Assembly (NCBI GenBank): GCA_018712945.1
Contig: DVFZ01000116.1
Coordinates: 1 to 59,202, forward strand
Length of the DNA stretch: 59,202 nucleotides
Direction of reading: 5' to 3'
Source: Candidatus Pullichristensenella stercorigallinarum
GTDB taxonomy: Bacteria > Bacillota > Clostridia > Christensenellales > Aristaeellaceae
The notes beneath the pieces were generated by a model. The model saw only the letters and a list, made by a program, of their open reading frames with translations, was not told the DNA's origin and did no database searches. Made by a program: the position numbers and the translations under genes. Positions 7,629-16,840 of the stretch are shown here, piece after piece. How positions within the stretch are numbered: position 1 is the stretch's first letter; every line of letters starts with the position of its first letter.

Positions 7629-10316
7629 TTGGATTATCAAACGCTGCATATGAAAACTGTCGTCGAGCTGCGCAAGCTCGCCAAAGAGCTGGGGGCGAAG
7701 GTACCCGCCGGCACAGCCAAAAGTAGGCTGGTGGAGATCGTGCTCGAGGCGCAACTGGCCGCCGCGAATCGGGCGGCGGACGCGCATACCCATGCGCAGC
7801 ACGTACCGCAGGCGGCCTCTGTACCGAAGGAAGCGGAAAAACAGCCTGTGGACGGCGGAAAAACGGCCGCCGCCATAGAAGCCGGGGCAAGCGCTCCGGC
7901 GGGGAAGCCTGCCGGGAAGGCCGTGGAAGTGCCGGCAGAAAACACCGTTTCCGAAAGTGCGGAGGCAGAAGCCGCCGCGCCGGCGAAGCCCCGACGCAAG
8001 CCGCGCGTAGCCACGGAAAACGCACAGAAACCGGCCCGGAACAGCCGGACGCGCCGGGAAATGCTCCCAAAAGAGTCCGAAGACGCGCCGGCGGCGGAAC
8101 AGATGGCTATCCCTTTGCAGGAATTCACGCCGTCCGAACCTTCCAAAGCCAAGAAAAGTCCCGCACCGCAGCGAAAGAAAAGGGCCATCGCGCCAAAAGT
8201 GGAAGCAGAAAGCAAAGATAGCGCCCCGATGGAACCGAAAACCGTTGAGCCGCAGGCGGATGCGAATGGGGAAACTGCCGCGGTAGCGGCGGAACGTCAG
8301 CCCGCCGCGCCAAAGGCGAGAACGGCGCGCAAGCGCAAGCCTACTGCGGCGGAAAATGCCGCCGTTTCTGAAATACAGCCGCCAGCGATTGTTTCTGATG
8401 AAAAAGACGCAGCCATCGAAAAAACGGAAATGTCCGCCGATGTAGCCATGCCCACGGAGCAAGGCGGTTTCCGGGAAATACAGGCCATCTCTCCGGCGCT
8501 GCCCGTTCCTATGGAAACGACGCAGGATGTATCCGTACACGCTGTGGAGAAGGGGGAGAGGCGGCCCCAGCGCATCCGTCCTTCCCGCGCGCAAGCTCCT
8601 GCTTCCACGCCCAAGGCAGAGGATCCCGGCGAGGAACGCGGCGCTGGTTCCGTGGAAGCACGCGAGGAAGCGAATGAAGCCCCTGAGGCGGCTGCGGCTC
8701 CGGAAGCTGCCGCCGAGGCAAGCGCCGAGCCGGAAGCGGGCACCGCAGCCGATACTGGCTTCCGGGCAACGCGCTATAACCAGCGCCCGGGCATGGTGCA
8801 AAACACGGCGGATGGCGAACGCCGCGCTTTCCAGCCGCGCTTCCAGCCTCGCTATGGACAGCGCTACGACGGCCAGCAGCGCATCCCGCGTGAATTCAAC
8901 CGCAACGCTGTACCGCGCGGTGGACACGACCCGCGCGCCAACGTACCGCGTCCGGACGCCCCTCGGCAGGACTATCAGCGTTCCTACAACCGTGCCGACG
9001 CGCAGCCCCGGCAGGACTACGTTCGCCCGCAACGGCAAGACGCGCCCCGGCAGGACTACCAGCGCCCGGCTGTGCCGCGCGATATCACGCCGCGCCGGGA
9101 AAACAGCTATACGCCCGATCCCAACGCCGTCAACCCCGGCGTACCGGAAATGCTGGCCGCAGGCGACTGCATGGACGGCTACGGCGTGCTGGAAATCCAC
9201 CCCGAGGGTTACGGCTTTTTGCGCGCGGAGAATTATCTGCCGGGCAACAAGGATGTATATGTCTCTATCGCCCAGATTCGCCGCTTTAACCTGCGCACCG
9301 GCGACTATGTAGTCGGCAAAACGCGCCCCCAACGAGAGGGCGACCGCTATAACGCCATGATTTTCATCAGCGAAATCAATGGCGAACCGCCGGAGAATAC
9401 CATTCACCGCAAGCCGTTTGAATCGCTGGTGCCCATCTATCCCGATGAACGGCTGCGGTTGGAGAACCCCGAGGGACAAAGCGATTTGGCCCTGCGCCTG
9501 ATCGACATGCTCGCCCCCATCGGCAAGGGGCAGCGCGGCATGATCGTCTCTCAGCCCAAGGCGGGCAAAACCACGCTGCTGAAAAAGATTGCCAACGCCA
9601 TTACCAGCCACTATCCGGACATACATCTGATCGTGTTGCTCATCGACGAGCGGCCTGAGGAAGTCACGGATATGAAGCGCTCCATCAACGGCGAGGTGGT
9701 CTATTCCACCTTTGACGAAGCGCCCGAAAACCACACCCGCGTCAGCGAAATGGTGCTCGAACGCGCCCAGCGCCTGGTGGAGCAGGGCAAGGACGTGGTG
9801 GTACTGCTCGATTCCATCACCCGTCTGGCCCGCGCCTACAACCTCGTCATCCCGCCCACTGGCCGTTCGCTTTCCGGCGGCCTGGATCCGGGGGCGCTGC
9901 ACAAGCCCAAGCGCTTCTTCGGCGCGGCGCGCAACATCGAAAATGGCGGCAGCCTCACCATTATCGCTAGCGCCCTGGTGGAAACCGGCAGCCGCATGGA
10001 CGACATCATCTACGAGGAATTCAAGGGCACCGGCAATATGGAATTGCATCTGGACCGCAAGCTCTCTGACCGGCGCATCTTCCCGGCCATTGATATGTAC
10101 AAATCCGGCACCCGCCGCGAGGAGCTGCTGCTCACCCCGGAGGAACAGGATGGCGCCATGAAGATCCGCCGCATACTCTCCGGCGGCAATCCGCAGGAAA
10201 CCGCCGAACAGCTCATTGGCATGATGGAAAAGACCAACTCCAACGCCGATTTCTTTACGCGCTTGAAGGGCTGGATGGCCGTGTTTGAAAAGGAAGGCTT
10301 TACCATGAAGGCATGA
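7629..10316 (+). CDS. rho: Transcription termination factor Rho with a ~450-residue low-complexity insert
   Basis: Hexameric RNA-dependent ATPase/translocase that terminates transcription. At 895 residues it is about twice the usual length (~420). Residues 1-45 are the Rho N-terminal helical domain ([16 protein letters not shown]). Residues ~46-500 are an insert: first Ala/Glu/Lys/Pro-rich, then from ~430 Arg/Gln/Asp/Tyr-rich with repeated RQDYQR-type units. The cold-shock-like RNA-binding domain (~515-590, [11 protein letters not shown]) and RecA-type ATPase follow: Walker [10 protein letters not shown] (~641), Walker [15 protein letters not shown] (~723), Q- and R-loops. The start is TTG 7629 behind AAGGAGG; the ATG at 7624 is in another frame and stops after nine codons. 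A small ORF overlaps the stop by four bases. Confidence 0.97.
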   Translation: MDYQTLHMKTVVELRKLAKELGAKVPAGTAKSRLVEIVLEAQLAAANRAADAHTHAQHVPQAASVPKEAEKQPVDGGKTAAAIEAGASAPAGKPAGKAVEVPAENTVSESAEAEAAAPAKPRRKPRVATENAQKPARNSRTRREMLPKESEDAPAAEQMAIPLQEFTPSEPSKAKKSPAPQRKKRAIAPKVEAESKDSAPMEPKTVEPQADANGETAAVAAERQPAAPKARTARKRKPTAAENAAVSEIQPPAIVSDEKDAAIEKTEMSADVAMPTEQGGFREIQAISPALPVPMETTQDVSVHAVEKGERRPQRIRPSRAQAPASTPKAEDPGEERGAGSVEAREEANEAPEAAAAPEAAAEASAEPEAGTAADTGFRATRYNQRPGMVQNTADGERRAFQPRFQPRYGQRYDGQQRIPREFNRNAVPRGGHDPRANVPRPDAPRQDYQRSYNRADAQPRQDYVRPQRQDAPRQDYQRPAVPRDITPRRENSYTPDPNAVNPGVPEMLAAGDCMDGYGVLEIHPEGYGFLRAENYLPGNKDVYVSIAQIRRFNLRTGDYVVGKTRPQREGDRYNAMIFISEINGEPPENTIHRKPFESLVPIYPDERLRLENPEGQSDLALRLIDMLAPIGKGQRGMIVSQPKAGKTTLLKKIANAITSHYPDIHLIVLLIDERPEEVTDMKRSINGEVVYSTFDEAPENHTRVSEMVLERAQRLVEQGKDVVVLLDSITRLARAYNLVIPPTGRSLSGGLDPGALHKPKRFFGAARNIENGGSLTIIASALVETGSRMDDIIYEEFKGTGNMELHLDRKLSDRRIFPAIDMYKSGTRREELLLTPEEQDGAMKIRRILSGGNPQETAEQLIGMMEKTNSNADFFTRLKGWMAVFEKEGFTMKA

Positions 10317-10519
10317 AACCCCTTCCAGCGTTTATCGAACGCAAGGGCGTACTGTGCCAGTCCGGCGCTCGCCTTGGAAGCGCGGCTTTTCAACTTGCGG
10401 AAGATCGCGGCGTAGAGCCGCTGGACGCAATGGGCTTTTTCCTTGCGGGCCTGCTGAATTGTTGTGCGCAACAGGGAATGCGGATTGACAAGGGCTATGT
10501 ACAGGAGAAGTACATTTGA
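10313..10519 (+). CDS. Small hypothetical protein overlapping the rho stop
   Basis: A 68-residue ORF whose ATG shares ATGA with the rho stop, the arrangement typical of translationally coupled genes. It ends before the shared terminator at 10553, so it would be co-transcribed with rho. The product has no membrane segment and no motif I recognise; it contains two adjacent Cys (LLNCCAQQG) and a C-terminal KGYVQEKYI. Sequence composition is protein-like, but with only overlap and position as support it could also be chance. Confidence 0.45.
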   Translation: MKPLPAFIERKGVLCQSGARLGSAAFQLAEDRGVEPLDAMGFFLAGLLNCCAQQGMRIDKGYVQEKYI

Positions 10520-10552
10520 GCAGGCGCACAATGCCTCCGTCCTGAAAGGTTC

Positions 10553-10586
10553 AAAGTCGCCCCCGCAAAACTGCGGGGGCGGCTTT
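10553..10586. terminator. Bidirectional terminator between rho unit and alcohol dehydrogenase
   Basis: Stem AAAGTCGCCCCCGCA (10553-10567) pairs with TGCGGGGGCGGCTTT (10572-10586), with one G-T pair and a short loop. It lies between convergent transcripts and has A/T runs on both sides, so it can serve both. Confidence 0.88.
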
Positions 10587-10604
10587 ACTGTCTTTTGGTG
10601 GAAA

Positions 10605-11786
10605 TTACAGGCACAGGCGGTAGATTTCCTCGATCTCCTCTGTGTTGAGGGCATAGAACTTGCCCACCGTACCGTCGGGGTTGGGGCGCTTGACCTTTTT
10701 GGCCAGATAGGGGATATCCTCCTCGCGCGCGCCCAGCTCGGCAAACGTCACCGGCATGCGGATGGATTTAAGCCACGATACGTAGGCGTCGATGCCCAGC
10801 GCGGCAGTCTTTTCAGGATGCTCAAAGTCCATTTCACAGCCCCACACGCGCACGGCAAACTGCGCCAGGCGCATGACCTTTTCCGGCTTCTTGAGCATGA
10901 AGCGCAGCCAGCCCGGGAATACCACCGCCAGGCCTGCGCCGTGGGCACAGTCATACAGGGCGGACAGCTCGTGCTCAATCTGGTGGCTGGCAAAGTCCTT
11001 GACGCGGCCGACGCTGAGGGTATCGTTGTGGGCAATGGTGCTGGCCCACATGAGCTGAGAAGCGGCGTCGTAGTCCGTGGGCGTTTTAACCATCACCCGC
11101 GCGGCGCGGATAACGGCCTGCATTGTGCCTTCGCAGAGGCGGTCGGTCAAATCGCAGTCCGGCTCGTTGGAGAAATAGCGCTCCATGATGTGCGCGAGGA
11201 TGTCCGTAGCGCCACAGGCGATCTGGTAGGGCGGCAGGGTCATGGTCAGTTCCGGGTTCATAATCGCCAGCAGCGGGCGATTGAGTTCGGTATTGAGGCC
11301 GCGCTTGGTCTTTGTGGCCGCCTGGGTGATGACGCAGCTGTCGGATGATTCGCTGCCCGCCGCAGACATGGTGAGTACCACGCCCTTGGGAAGCGATTTT
11401 TCCGGCTTGGCCTTGCCACAGAAGAAATCCCAGAAATCGCCTTCGTAGAGCGCGCCGTGCGCCATGGCCTTGGCCGAGTCGATGGCGGAACCGCCGCCCA
11501 CAGCCAGCACAAAGTCCACTTTTTCACGGCGAATCAGCTCGATGCCCTCATATACCTTGGTATCGCGCGGATTGGGCTGCGCGCCGCCCAGGGAAACGTG
11601 CTTGACGCCCGCCGCATCCAGCGAGGCCTCCACGCGGGCAATCAGGCCGGAACGCACCGCCGAGCCGCCGCCATAGTGGATGAGCACCTTCGTAGCGCCC
11701 AGGGCGCGCACCAGCTCGCCAGTCTGGTTTTCCACGCCGCGGCCAAAGACAAAGCGGGTAGGCAGGTAGTGTGTAAAGTTGATCAT
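10605..11786 (-). CDS. Iron-containing alcohol dehydrogenase (BdhA/YqhD-like)
   Basis: NAD(P)H-dependent type III alcohol dehydrogenase, likely reducing aldehydes such as butyraldehyde to alcohols in fermentation or aldehyde detoxification. The 393 residues match the butanol dehydrogenase group. NAD(P) binding is shown by VGGGSAIDSAKAM (~95-107); the metal-binding region by GATDILAHIMERYF and the His-rich FASHQIEHELSALY plus CAHGAGLAVVFP. AAGGAGGAG precedes the ATG. It is the last gene of the minus-strand run starting at cdaA, three bases behind the SGNH hydrolase. Substrate is not determinable from sequence. Confidence 0.93.
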   Translation of the reverse strand: MINFTHYLPTRFVFGRGVENQTGELVRALGATKVLIHYGGGSAVRSGLIARVEASLDAAGVKHVSLGGAQPNPRDTKVYEGIELIRREKVDFVLAVGGGSAIDSAKAMAHGALYEGDFWDFFCGKAKPEKSLPKGVVLTMSAAGSESSDSCVITQAATKTKRGLNTELNRPLLAIMNPELTMTLPPYQIACGATDILAHIMERYFSNEPDCDLTDRLCEGTMQAVIRAARVMVKTPTDYDAASQLMWASTIAHNDTLSVGRVKDFASHQIEHELSALYDCAHGAGLAVVFPGWLRFMLKKPEKVMRLAQFAVRVWGCEMDFEHPEKTAALGIDAYVSWLKSIRMPVTFAELGAREEDIPYLAKKVKRPNPDGTVGKFYALNTEEIEEIYRLCL

Positions 11787-11789
11787 TGC

Positions 11790-12440
11790 TTACTCCTCCT
11801 TGAATATTTCCAATACCTTATCGGCAACGCCTCGCGCCAGGGCGCGATGGCCCGCGGCGGTGAGATGCACGCCGTCTTCTGTCGAAGCGCTGCAAAAATC
11901 CGCTGCGTTCAAAAACGCGCAACGCATCAGCCGGGCGATGCGCTGGTATTCTTCGGCCAGTTGTTCGGAAACCTCTACGCTGCGCGCGTCGAACGTGCCT
12001 GCCATGAGCGTGCCAAGCACCTCCATGCGCACTGGGGACGGGGCGATGATCAAAACGCGCGAAGGTTCGCCGCGAGCATCCAATGCGTAAAGATGGCACA
12101 GACGGATTAAGCGCGCCAGTGCCTGGGCAATGGCCGGCGCGGACATGGCAAAGCGCTGCTTGGTATCGTTTGTGCCGAGCATGATCGCCACCAGATCCAG
12201 CGGGTTGTGGGACATCAGACATGGCGGCAGATAGACCATGCCGCTTTTGTATCCACCCTCCACAGGGTCGTCAAAGGCGATGGTGCGGCCGCCGAATCCT
12301 TCCTCCAGCACGCGAAAACCATCGCCCAAATACGCCTGCAAAAGCATCGGCCAACGCTCCGTCTCGTCAAAACGCGGGCCGGAGGGATTGGCTCCATAGG
12401 TATTGGAATCACCAAAGCAAAGGACACGCCTTATATTCAT
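11790..12440 (-). CDS. SGNH/GDSL-family hydrolase
   Basis: A 216-residue predicted esterase/deacetylase of the SGNH superfamily. Block I is VLCFGDSNTYGANP (nucleophile Ser of GDS, ~10), block III is IMLGTNDTKQRF (GxND), and block V is DGVHLTAAGH near the C-terminus carrying the catalytic Asp/His. There is no signal peptide, so it acts in the cytosol; the GDSNTYG form is common in arylesterase/acyl-CoA-thioesterase-like members. The start ATG 12440 lies one base from the stop of the upstream ATPase gene (TGATATG), suggesting coupling. True substrate unknown. Confidence 0.9.
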   Translation of the reverse strand: MNIRRVLCFGDSNTYGANPSGPRFDETERWPMLLQAYLGDGFRVLEEGFGGRTIAFDDPVEGGYKSGMVYLPPCLMSHNPLDLVAIMLGTNDTKQRFAMSAPAIAQALARLIRLCHLYALDARGEPSRVLIIAPSPVRMEVLGTLMAGTFDARSVEVSEQLAEEYQRIARLMRCAFLNAADFCSASTEDGVHLTAAGHRALARGVADKVLEIFKEE

Positions 12441-12441
12441 A

Positions 12442-13122
12442 TCATTCCATCCATTCTGGGGTAAGATAGCGGCGTATGGGCAGGCGCGGCCAGATTTCCG
12501 GCAGGGGAGAGAGGGCCTCTTGCAGACCCGCCTCAAACGCCACCGGTATGCCGCTTTCCTGCGATACGCGCTCTATAAACTCACGTCCGGCCAGGATTTC
12601 CGCCGCGCCCGTCTCCGCGCCAAGGTTGGCGTTTACCGCCAGGCCGGTAATGGGAACGCGGGCACGGCGCTGAATGTTTTCCATCAGGGAAAGCACCTGT
12701 TCCACCCGTGCCGTTCGTGGGCGGAAGGGATTGACGGCGAAGAAAACGTCCGCCGGACAGGCGGAAAACTGTGCGTGATAGCGGCCCAACGCCACCGCGC
12801 CATCGTCGTCGCCTCCCACGTCGAACACACACCATGCGTCCGTGGTGAAGGCGCGCTCCACCTCTGCCGGCAGGATGGGAATGTCCACCCCCGAAAGGGC
12901 AAAGGCGGGATAAACGACTTCCACGCCGCGCTCAAGCAGTAATGGCTTGACCTCGGCGCTGCGAAAAAAGGGATTGACAATGTCCAGGTCAATGAGCATG
13001 GCAGGCGAGCGTTCCGCCAGCGCCAGCGCCATATTGACCGCCAGCTCGGTTTTGCCGCTGCCATAGTGGCCGACGAGCACCTTGATGCGCCGTCCAGCCC
13101 TCAGCCAGTCAGTTGATATCAA
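12442..13122 (-). CDS. P-loop ATPase of the ParA/MinD-like type, function unknown
   Basis: A 226-residue nucleotide-binding protein. Near the N-terminus VLVGHYGSGKTELAVNMA (~15-32) is a Walker A that also resembles the deviant ParA loop; LIDLDIVNPFFRSAEV resembles the switch I/Walker A-prime segment of SIMIBI ATPases, and WCVFDVGGDDDGAVALG fits Walker B/switch II. The family (annotated only as ATP-binding protein in anaerobic Clostridia) has no assigned job to my knowledge. It overlaps the upstream membrane-protein gene by 14 bases and is tightly coupled to the SGNH hydrolase downstream. SIMIBI fold is well supported; role is not. Confidence 0.8.
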   Translation of the reverse strand: MISTDWLRAGRRIKVLVGHYGSGKTELAVNMALALAERSPAMLIDLDIVNPFFRSAEVKPLLLERGVEVVYPAFALSGVDIPILPAEVERAFTTDAWCVFDVGGDDDGAVALGRYHAQFSACPADVFFAVNPFRPRTARVEQVLSLMENIQRRARVPITGLAVNANLGAETGAAEILAGREFIERVSQESGIPVAFEAGLQEALSPLPEIWPRLPIRRYLTPEWME

Positions 13123-13735
13123 ACAGGTTATCCTCCTTGTCCGCTACGCGCTTTTTGGGAGCGGGACGCTTCTTATGCCTCTGTGCCCCGGGCAGGTTGC
13201 TGACGTTGAACACCGCGTCTTCATGCACCTTGCGCGTGCCGGGTTCAGGCTTGATTTTGAACATTTCGTCCTCAAAAATATCGTGCGCAGGCGCTTCCGG
13301 ACGCTTGCGCGCCGGACGGCGCTGCGAAGGGCCAGGCGCGGCGTTGGCGCGCACAGGCCGAGGGCGGTTGGCGGGTGGGGGTTCGCGCCGCACAATGGTG
13401 TCCGGCCGGCGCACCGGGCGCACGCGCGCGGTTTCATGCCGCGGCGGTTCCTTTCCCGCATCCTCAAAGAAGTTTTCGTCATCTACGACGATGCGCTTTT
13501 TGCGGAACCACACCCAGTAGGGCCGCCAGCGAATCAGCCAGACGATGATATCCGCCGCCACGCCGACGATCAGGAAAAAGATCAAGAGCTGTAACCAATG
13601 ATCCGACAGCCACTCAAGCGGCGATATGCCGCCGCTGCCGGCCAGGTCAAACAGCCGGAGCACCCAGCTTGCAAAGCCCTTGAGCCAGCTGAGCATGCCG
13701 TTTACGACTGTGTCCGCAAAGCTGTTTGCCGCCAT
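13109..13735 (-). CDS. Hypothetical single-pass membrane protein with disordered basic cytoplasmic tail
   Basis: A 208-residue protein that matches no family I know. One strong membrane segment lies near residues 47-66 (LQLLIFFLIVGVAADIIVWL), flanked by WRPYWVWFRKK. The remainder (~85-208) is Pro/Arg-rich and low-complexity with acidic patches (DDENFFEDAG, DIFEDEMF, DKEDNLFDIN), so probably disordered. ATG 13735 is chosen over ATG 13747 because GGAGG sits seven bases before it. It lies between cdaR and the P-loop ATPase, suggesting a role tied to c-di-AMP or envelope functions; that is inference. Confidence 0.75.
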   Translation of the reverse strand: MAANSFADTVVNGMLSWLKGFASWVLRLFDLAGSGGISPLEWLSDHWLQLLIFFLIVGVAADIIVWLIRWRPYWVWFRKKRIVVDDENFFEDAGKEPPRHETARVRPVRRPDTIVRREPPPANRPRPVRANAAPGPSQRRPARKRPEAPAHDIFEDEMFKIKPEPGTRKVHEDAVFNVSNLPGAQRHKKRPAPKKRVADKEDNLFDIN

Positions 13736-13826
13736 ACTTGCCTCCATATCCTAGGGTTTTGCTTCCAATGCAGCGCCTGGAAATGAATTATCTGCCGGAG
13801 CGGGCGATTTGAAAACGCGCGCTCAA

Positions 13827-15116
13827 TTACTCCATGCCGGACGTGGCGTCCAGGTGTACTTCCACGTCCGCAGGCTCGAATTCCAGCGTCAGGCCGGGAT
13901 AAAGCTCCGCATCCACTGTGATGGGCAACGTGTATTCCCCGGCGCTGAGGCCGCTCACATCCACGACGGCTTCCACGCCGCTTTCCACCAACGCCTGCAC
14001 ACGGCTGGCCGGCCCGGTGATGAGCGCGCGGAAATCAGCGCTGGTAAACGTGCAGGACATATCGTCCGGAATGTTGACAAATGTCAGATTGACCTCCGCC
14101 CAGGCGCTCTGCTGGATTTCTTCAATGGCGACGGTAACATACACCTGTTCGGTGGAAATATCCTGGAAATCCGTCAGGGTGGCGATGCGGGTGCGCTGCG
14201 AGAAGGTCTGACTCAGGCCGCTTACGTCCACCGGCTGGATGAGCAATTCGGTCAGGTTGTCCAACAATTCCTGATCCGCGGCCACAGTGACGGCCTCGGG
14301 CTGGATGGTAACGGAAGTTACTTCGTAACCTTCGGCTGGGGTACCCTGCACAACGTCTTCGATATCGGTAGAGATGGGCAGCTCCTTGGTGGGGTACACG
14401 TCCACGCCCACTGTAACTGAACTGGAAGAGCTGCTTAAAAGCGTCTGCGGGACTTCCTCGCCGTTGTAATCGAGCAAGGCAAAGCGCGCCGCCGTGACAT
14501 AGGAGGTATCCCGGCCGGTGACGTCCACATAGACATAGGCCGAGGCGATGGTCTGCACCACGCTGGAAGGGCCGCTGATGACCAGTTCCTCCGGGTTGAG
14601 GCGGTTGATGTTGTACCAGGTGTTTTCCATCTGTTCACCGGTCACGGAGGCATTGACGGGCACGGAACGGGAGTCGTAGGCTTCGAATTCAAGCGTGACC
14701 GATTCCGGCAGAATCTTGAGCACACGGCCATAGGTGGTAGTAGCGCTCAGGGCGACCTCCTGCGTCCCTGCCGAGCGCACGCTGGAAAGATCCAGCGTTA
14801 TCTGTACGTTTTCAGCGCTCGCCAGCGCATAACTCGACTGCGGCACCTCAAGGCGCACGGAAATGTTTTCCAGCGCCTCCGATGGGTCTTCAGACAGAGC
14901 CAGGCGGTTGGCGTTTAGGGTGGACTCGTTGGTCAGATAGGCGGTAAGGCCGTTGATGTCCTTGGTGCGGGTGATGGATGGATTTGAGGACACCACATAG
15001 CTCCACAGGAGGATTGCCAGCAGCAAAGACAATAACTTCAGCCCCAGGTTGTGGGAAAGCGACCCCCATATAGCCCTGAAAAAGCGCTTGAGGAGGGTGA
15101 GAATCTTATCCTTCAT
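13827..15116 (-). CDS. cdaR: CdaR, YbbR-domain regulator of the diadenylate cyclase
   Basis: Membrane-anchored extracytoplasmic protein that binds and modulates CdaA. The 429-residue product has a basic N-terminus, one membrane helix (LKLLSLLLAILLWSYVVSS, ~25-43), then several YbbR repeats of roughly 85-90 residues rich in beta structure, recognisable by recurring segments such as VSGPSSVVQTI and ITGPASRVQAL. The start is Met 15116 (MKDKILTLLKRF), six bases after GGAGG; an upstream in-frame ATG pair lies inside the cdaA end. It overlaps cdaA by 11 bases. glmM, the usual third gene, is missing here and replaced by unrelated genes. Confidence 0.93.
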   Translation of the reverse strand: MKDKILTLLKRFFRAIWGSLSHNLGLKLLSLLLAILLWSYVVSSNPSITRTKDINGLTAYLTNESTLNANRLALSEDPSEALENISVRLEVPQSSYALASAENVQITLDLSSVRSAGTQEVALSATTTYGRVLKILPESVTLEFEAYDSRSVPVNASVTGEQMENTWYNINRLNPEELVISGPSSVVQTIASAYVYVDVTGRDTSYVTAARFALLDYNGEEVPQTLLSSSSSSVTVGVDVYPTKELPISTDIEDVVQGTPAEGYEVTSVTIQPEAVTVAADQELLDNLTELLIQPVDVSGLSQTFSQRTRIATLTDFQDISTEQVYVTVAIEEIQQSAWAEVNLTFVNIPDDMSCTFTSADFRALITGPASRVQALVESGVEAVVDVSGLSAGEYTLPITVDAELYPGLTLEFEPADVEVHLDATSGME

Positions 15117-16008
15117 CGCCATCCTCCTTTTGCTTCTTTGCGCGCGCGCCAAACAGGGAAGAGTGCTCGGACAACCATGCCGGAGGCAGGTCGTCAGGCA
15201 TGAACAGTTCGGTGAGCAGTATGTTGAGCGACTTGGTGTCCAGATAGCGCGTCAGTTTGCCATCGCGCGCCATGGAGATAATGCCCGTTTCCTCGGAAAC
15301 AATCAGGCTTACCGCGTCGGTGGATTCGGTGATGCCGATGGCGGCGCGGTGGCGCGTGCCCAGCTCACGCGAAAGCGAGTGGTCATCTGTAAGCTGCAAA
15401 ATACAGGCCGCCGCCACGATGCGCTCACCGCGGATGATCACCGCGCCGTCGTGCAGGGGCGTGTTCGGCTCGAAGATATTTTCAATCAGCGGGGCGGAAA
15501 TCTCGGCGTCGATTACGGTGCCGGAATCAATGATGTCGGCAAGGCCCGTATGGCGCTCAAATACGATCAAAGCGCCGATGCGTTTGCGCGACATGTTGTT
15601 CAGCGCCCGCACAACTTCCTGCACCAGGTTGTCCACATCCCGCAGGCGTTGCTTGCGCGCGGAAGTAAACATGTGGCGCGACCACTTGGAGCGGCCAATC
15701 TGTTCCAGGCCGCGGCGCAATTCCGGTTGGAACATGATTACCAGCACCAGCAACCCCATGCTGATCACCTGTTGCAAAAGCCAGTTCAGGGCGTTGAGCT
15801 GCAATACATCCGAAACCCAGGCAAACACCAGCACCACTGCGATGCCCTTGAAAACGGAGCTGGCCCGCGTGTGGATGAGCAGCTTGATGATATAGTAGAT
15901 CAACACGGTCATGATGGCCACGTCGAATACATTGCGCCAATCCGGCTGCAAGAAGAGGTTGGTAAATAAAGCGCCTACGTCTCTCAAGAAAGAACTGATC
16001 TGCGCCAT
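15106..16008 (-). CDS. cdaA: Diadenylate cyclase CdaA (DisA_N domain)
   Basis: Makes cyclic di-AMP from two ATP; c-di-AMP controls potassium/osmolyte balance and wall homeostasis in Bacillota. The 300-residue protein has three N-terminal membrane helices (~30-105, e.g. VFDVAIMTVLIYYIIKLL) and a cytosolic DisA_N domain with both signature motifs, DGAVIIRG (~172) and GTRHRAAIG (~203, RHR). The start ATG 16008 is seven bases after GGAGG; the ATG two codons earlier sits too close. A promoter lies upstream at 16048-16077. It is the first gene of the minus-strand run. Confidence 0.97.
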   Translation of the reverse strand: MAQISSFLRDVGALFTNLFLQPDWRNVFDVAIMTVLIYYIIKLLIHTRASSVFKGIAVVLVFAWVSDVLQLNALNWLLQQVISMGLLVLVIMFQPELRRGLEQIGRSKWSRHMFTSARKQRLRDVDNLVQEVVRALNNMSRKRIGALIVFERHTGLADIIDSGTVIDAEISAPLIENIFEPNTPLHDGAVIIRGERIVAAACILQLTDDHSLSRELGTRHRAAIGITESTDAVSLIVSEETGIISMARDGKLTRYLDTKSLNILLTELFMPDDLPPAWLSEHSSLFGARAKKQKEDGDEG

Positions 16009-16047
16009 GGACATACCTCCCTCATTGCATCCCGCATCTTACTCTCT

Positions 16048-16077
16048 ATTATAATACAAAACCGTTGCAAAACCCAA
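16048..16077 (-). promoter_or_regulatory. Promoter of cdaA operon
   Basis: On the minus strand TTGGGT (16077-16072), an 18-base spacer and a perfect TATAAT (16053-16048) precede cdaA by 40 bases. The -35 is weak. Confidence 0.65.
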
Positions 16078-16169
16078 GCATTTTTCGCAAAAGTCCAGTT
16101 TTTTTCGAACCATGCCAGCGTGGAAGGGGCGGTTCGGAAATATTTCGACAAGCGGGGAAAAACCTTGCC

Positions 16170-16198
16170 TTGCGCTTTGACGTTGAGAATGGTATAAT
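16170..16198 (+). promoter_or_regulatory. Promoter of the YfbR-type gene
   Basis: Extended -10 TGGTATAAT (TATAAT at 16193-16198) with a weak TTGCGC -35 (16170-16175) at 17 bases. It diverges from the cdaA promoter. Confidence 0.65.
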
Positions 16199-16245
16199 CG
16201 TTCCATAAACGGATCGTAAACGGCTGAGAATTCGGGAGGAGAGGC

Positions 16246-16824
16246 ATGCAGCACCACTTTTACGCATATATGGCGCGGATGAAACTCATCAAGCGTTGGG
16301 GCCTGCGCCACAATACGCGCGAGGAAAACGATCAGGAACACTCGTTGCAGGTGACAATGATCGCTCATGCCCTGGCGATGTATAAAAACCGCCGCTATGG
16401 GGGCAATGTGGATGTGGAAAAAGTGCTCCTCTATGCGATTTATCACGAGGCCGCCGAAGTCATCACCGGGGATCTGGCTTCGCCCATCAAGTATTTTAAC
16501 CCCGGGATTCGCGACGCTTACAAGGCCATTGAACACATGGCCTCCGAAAAGCTGATGGACTACTTGCCCGAGGATTTTAAGGGCGACTTCCAAAAGCTGC
16601 TTTTCCCCGACGAACAGAGCTACGAATGGCGCATTGTCAAGGCGGCCGACCGGATCAGCGCCTATGTGAAGTGCCTGGAGGAATACGCCTTCGGCAATCG
16701 GGAATTCCTCACCGCCCAGGAAAATATCCGCGCCTCTGTTTCGCAGATGAACATGCCCGAGGCTGAGGATTTCATGCGGGAATTCGCGCCGAGCTTCATG
16801 CTCCCGCTCGACGCTTTGAACTAA
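16246..16824 (+). CDS. yfbR: HD-domain 5'-deoxynucleotidase, YfbR-like
   Basis: Metal-dependent phosphohydrolase of the HD superfamily, expected to dephosphorylate deoxynucleoside monophosphates. The 192-residue length is that of YfbR. Visible are RWGLRHNTREENDQEHS (metal His and the E/H/S signature, ~18-34), YHEAAEVITGD (HD-type pair, ~68) and the later metal Asp in VKAADRISAY (~138). GGGAGGAG precedes the ATG. araD follows after 16 bases, probably co-transcribed. The reaction is assigned by family; substrate preference is not visible. Confidence 0.9.
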   Translation: MQHHFYAYMARMKLIKRWGLRHNTREENDQEHSLQVTMIAHALAMYKNRRYGGNVDVEKVLLYAIYHEAAEVITGDLASPIKYFNPGIRDAYKAIEHMASEKLMDYLPEDFKGDFQKLLFPDEQSYEWRIVKAADRISAYVKCLEEYAFGNREFLTAQENIRASVSQMNMPEAEDFMREFAPSFMLPLDALN

Positions 16825-16840
16825 GAAGGAGGAGATACCT

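Noticed and set aside
7624-7653. ATG at 7624 as the rho start
   Set aside because: Its frame hits a stop after nine codons; the TTG at 7629 opens the rho frame with ideal ribosome binding site spacing.
7611-10049. 812-codon open frame opposite rho
   Set aside because: Antisense shadow of the rho coding sequence, with low-complexity Arg/Phe-rich translation and no ribosome binding site.
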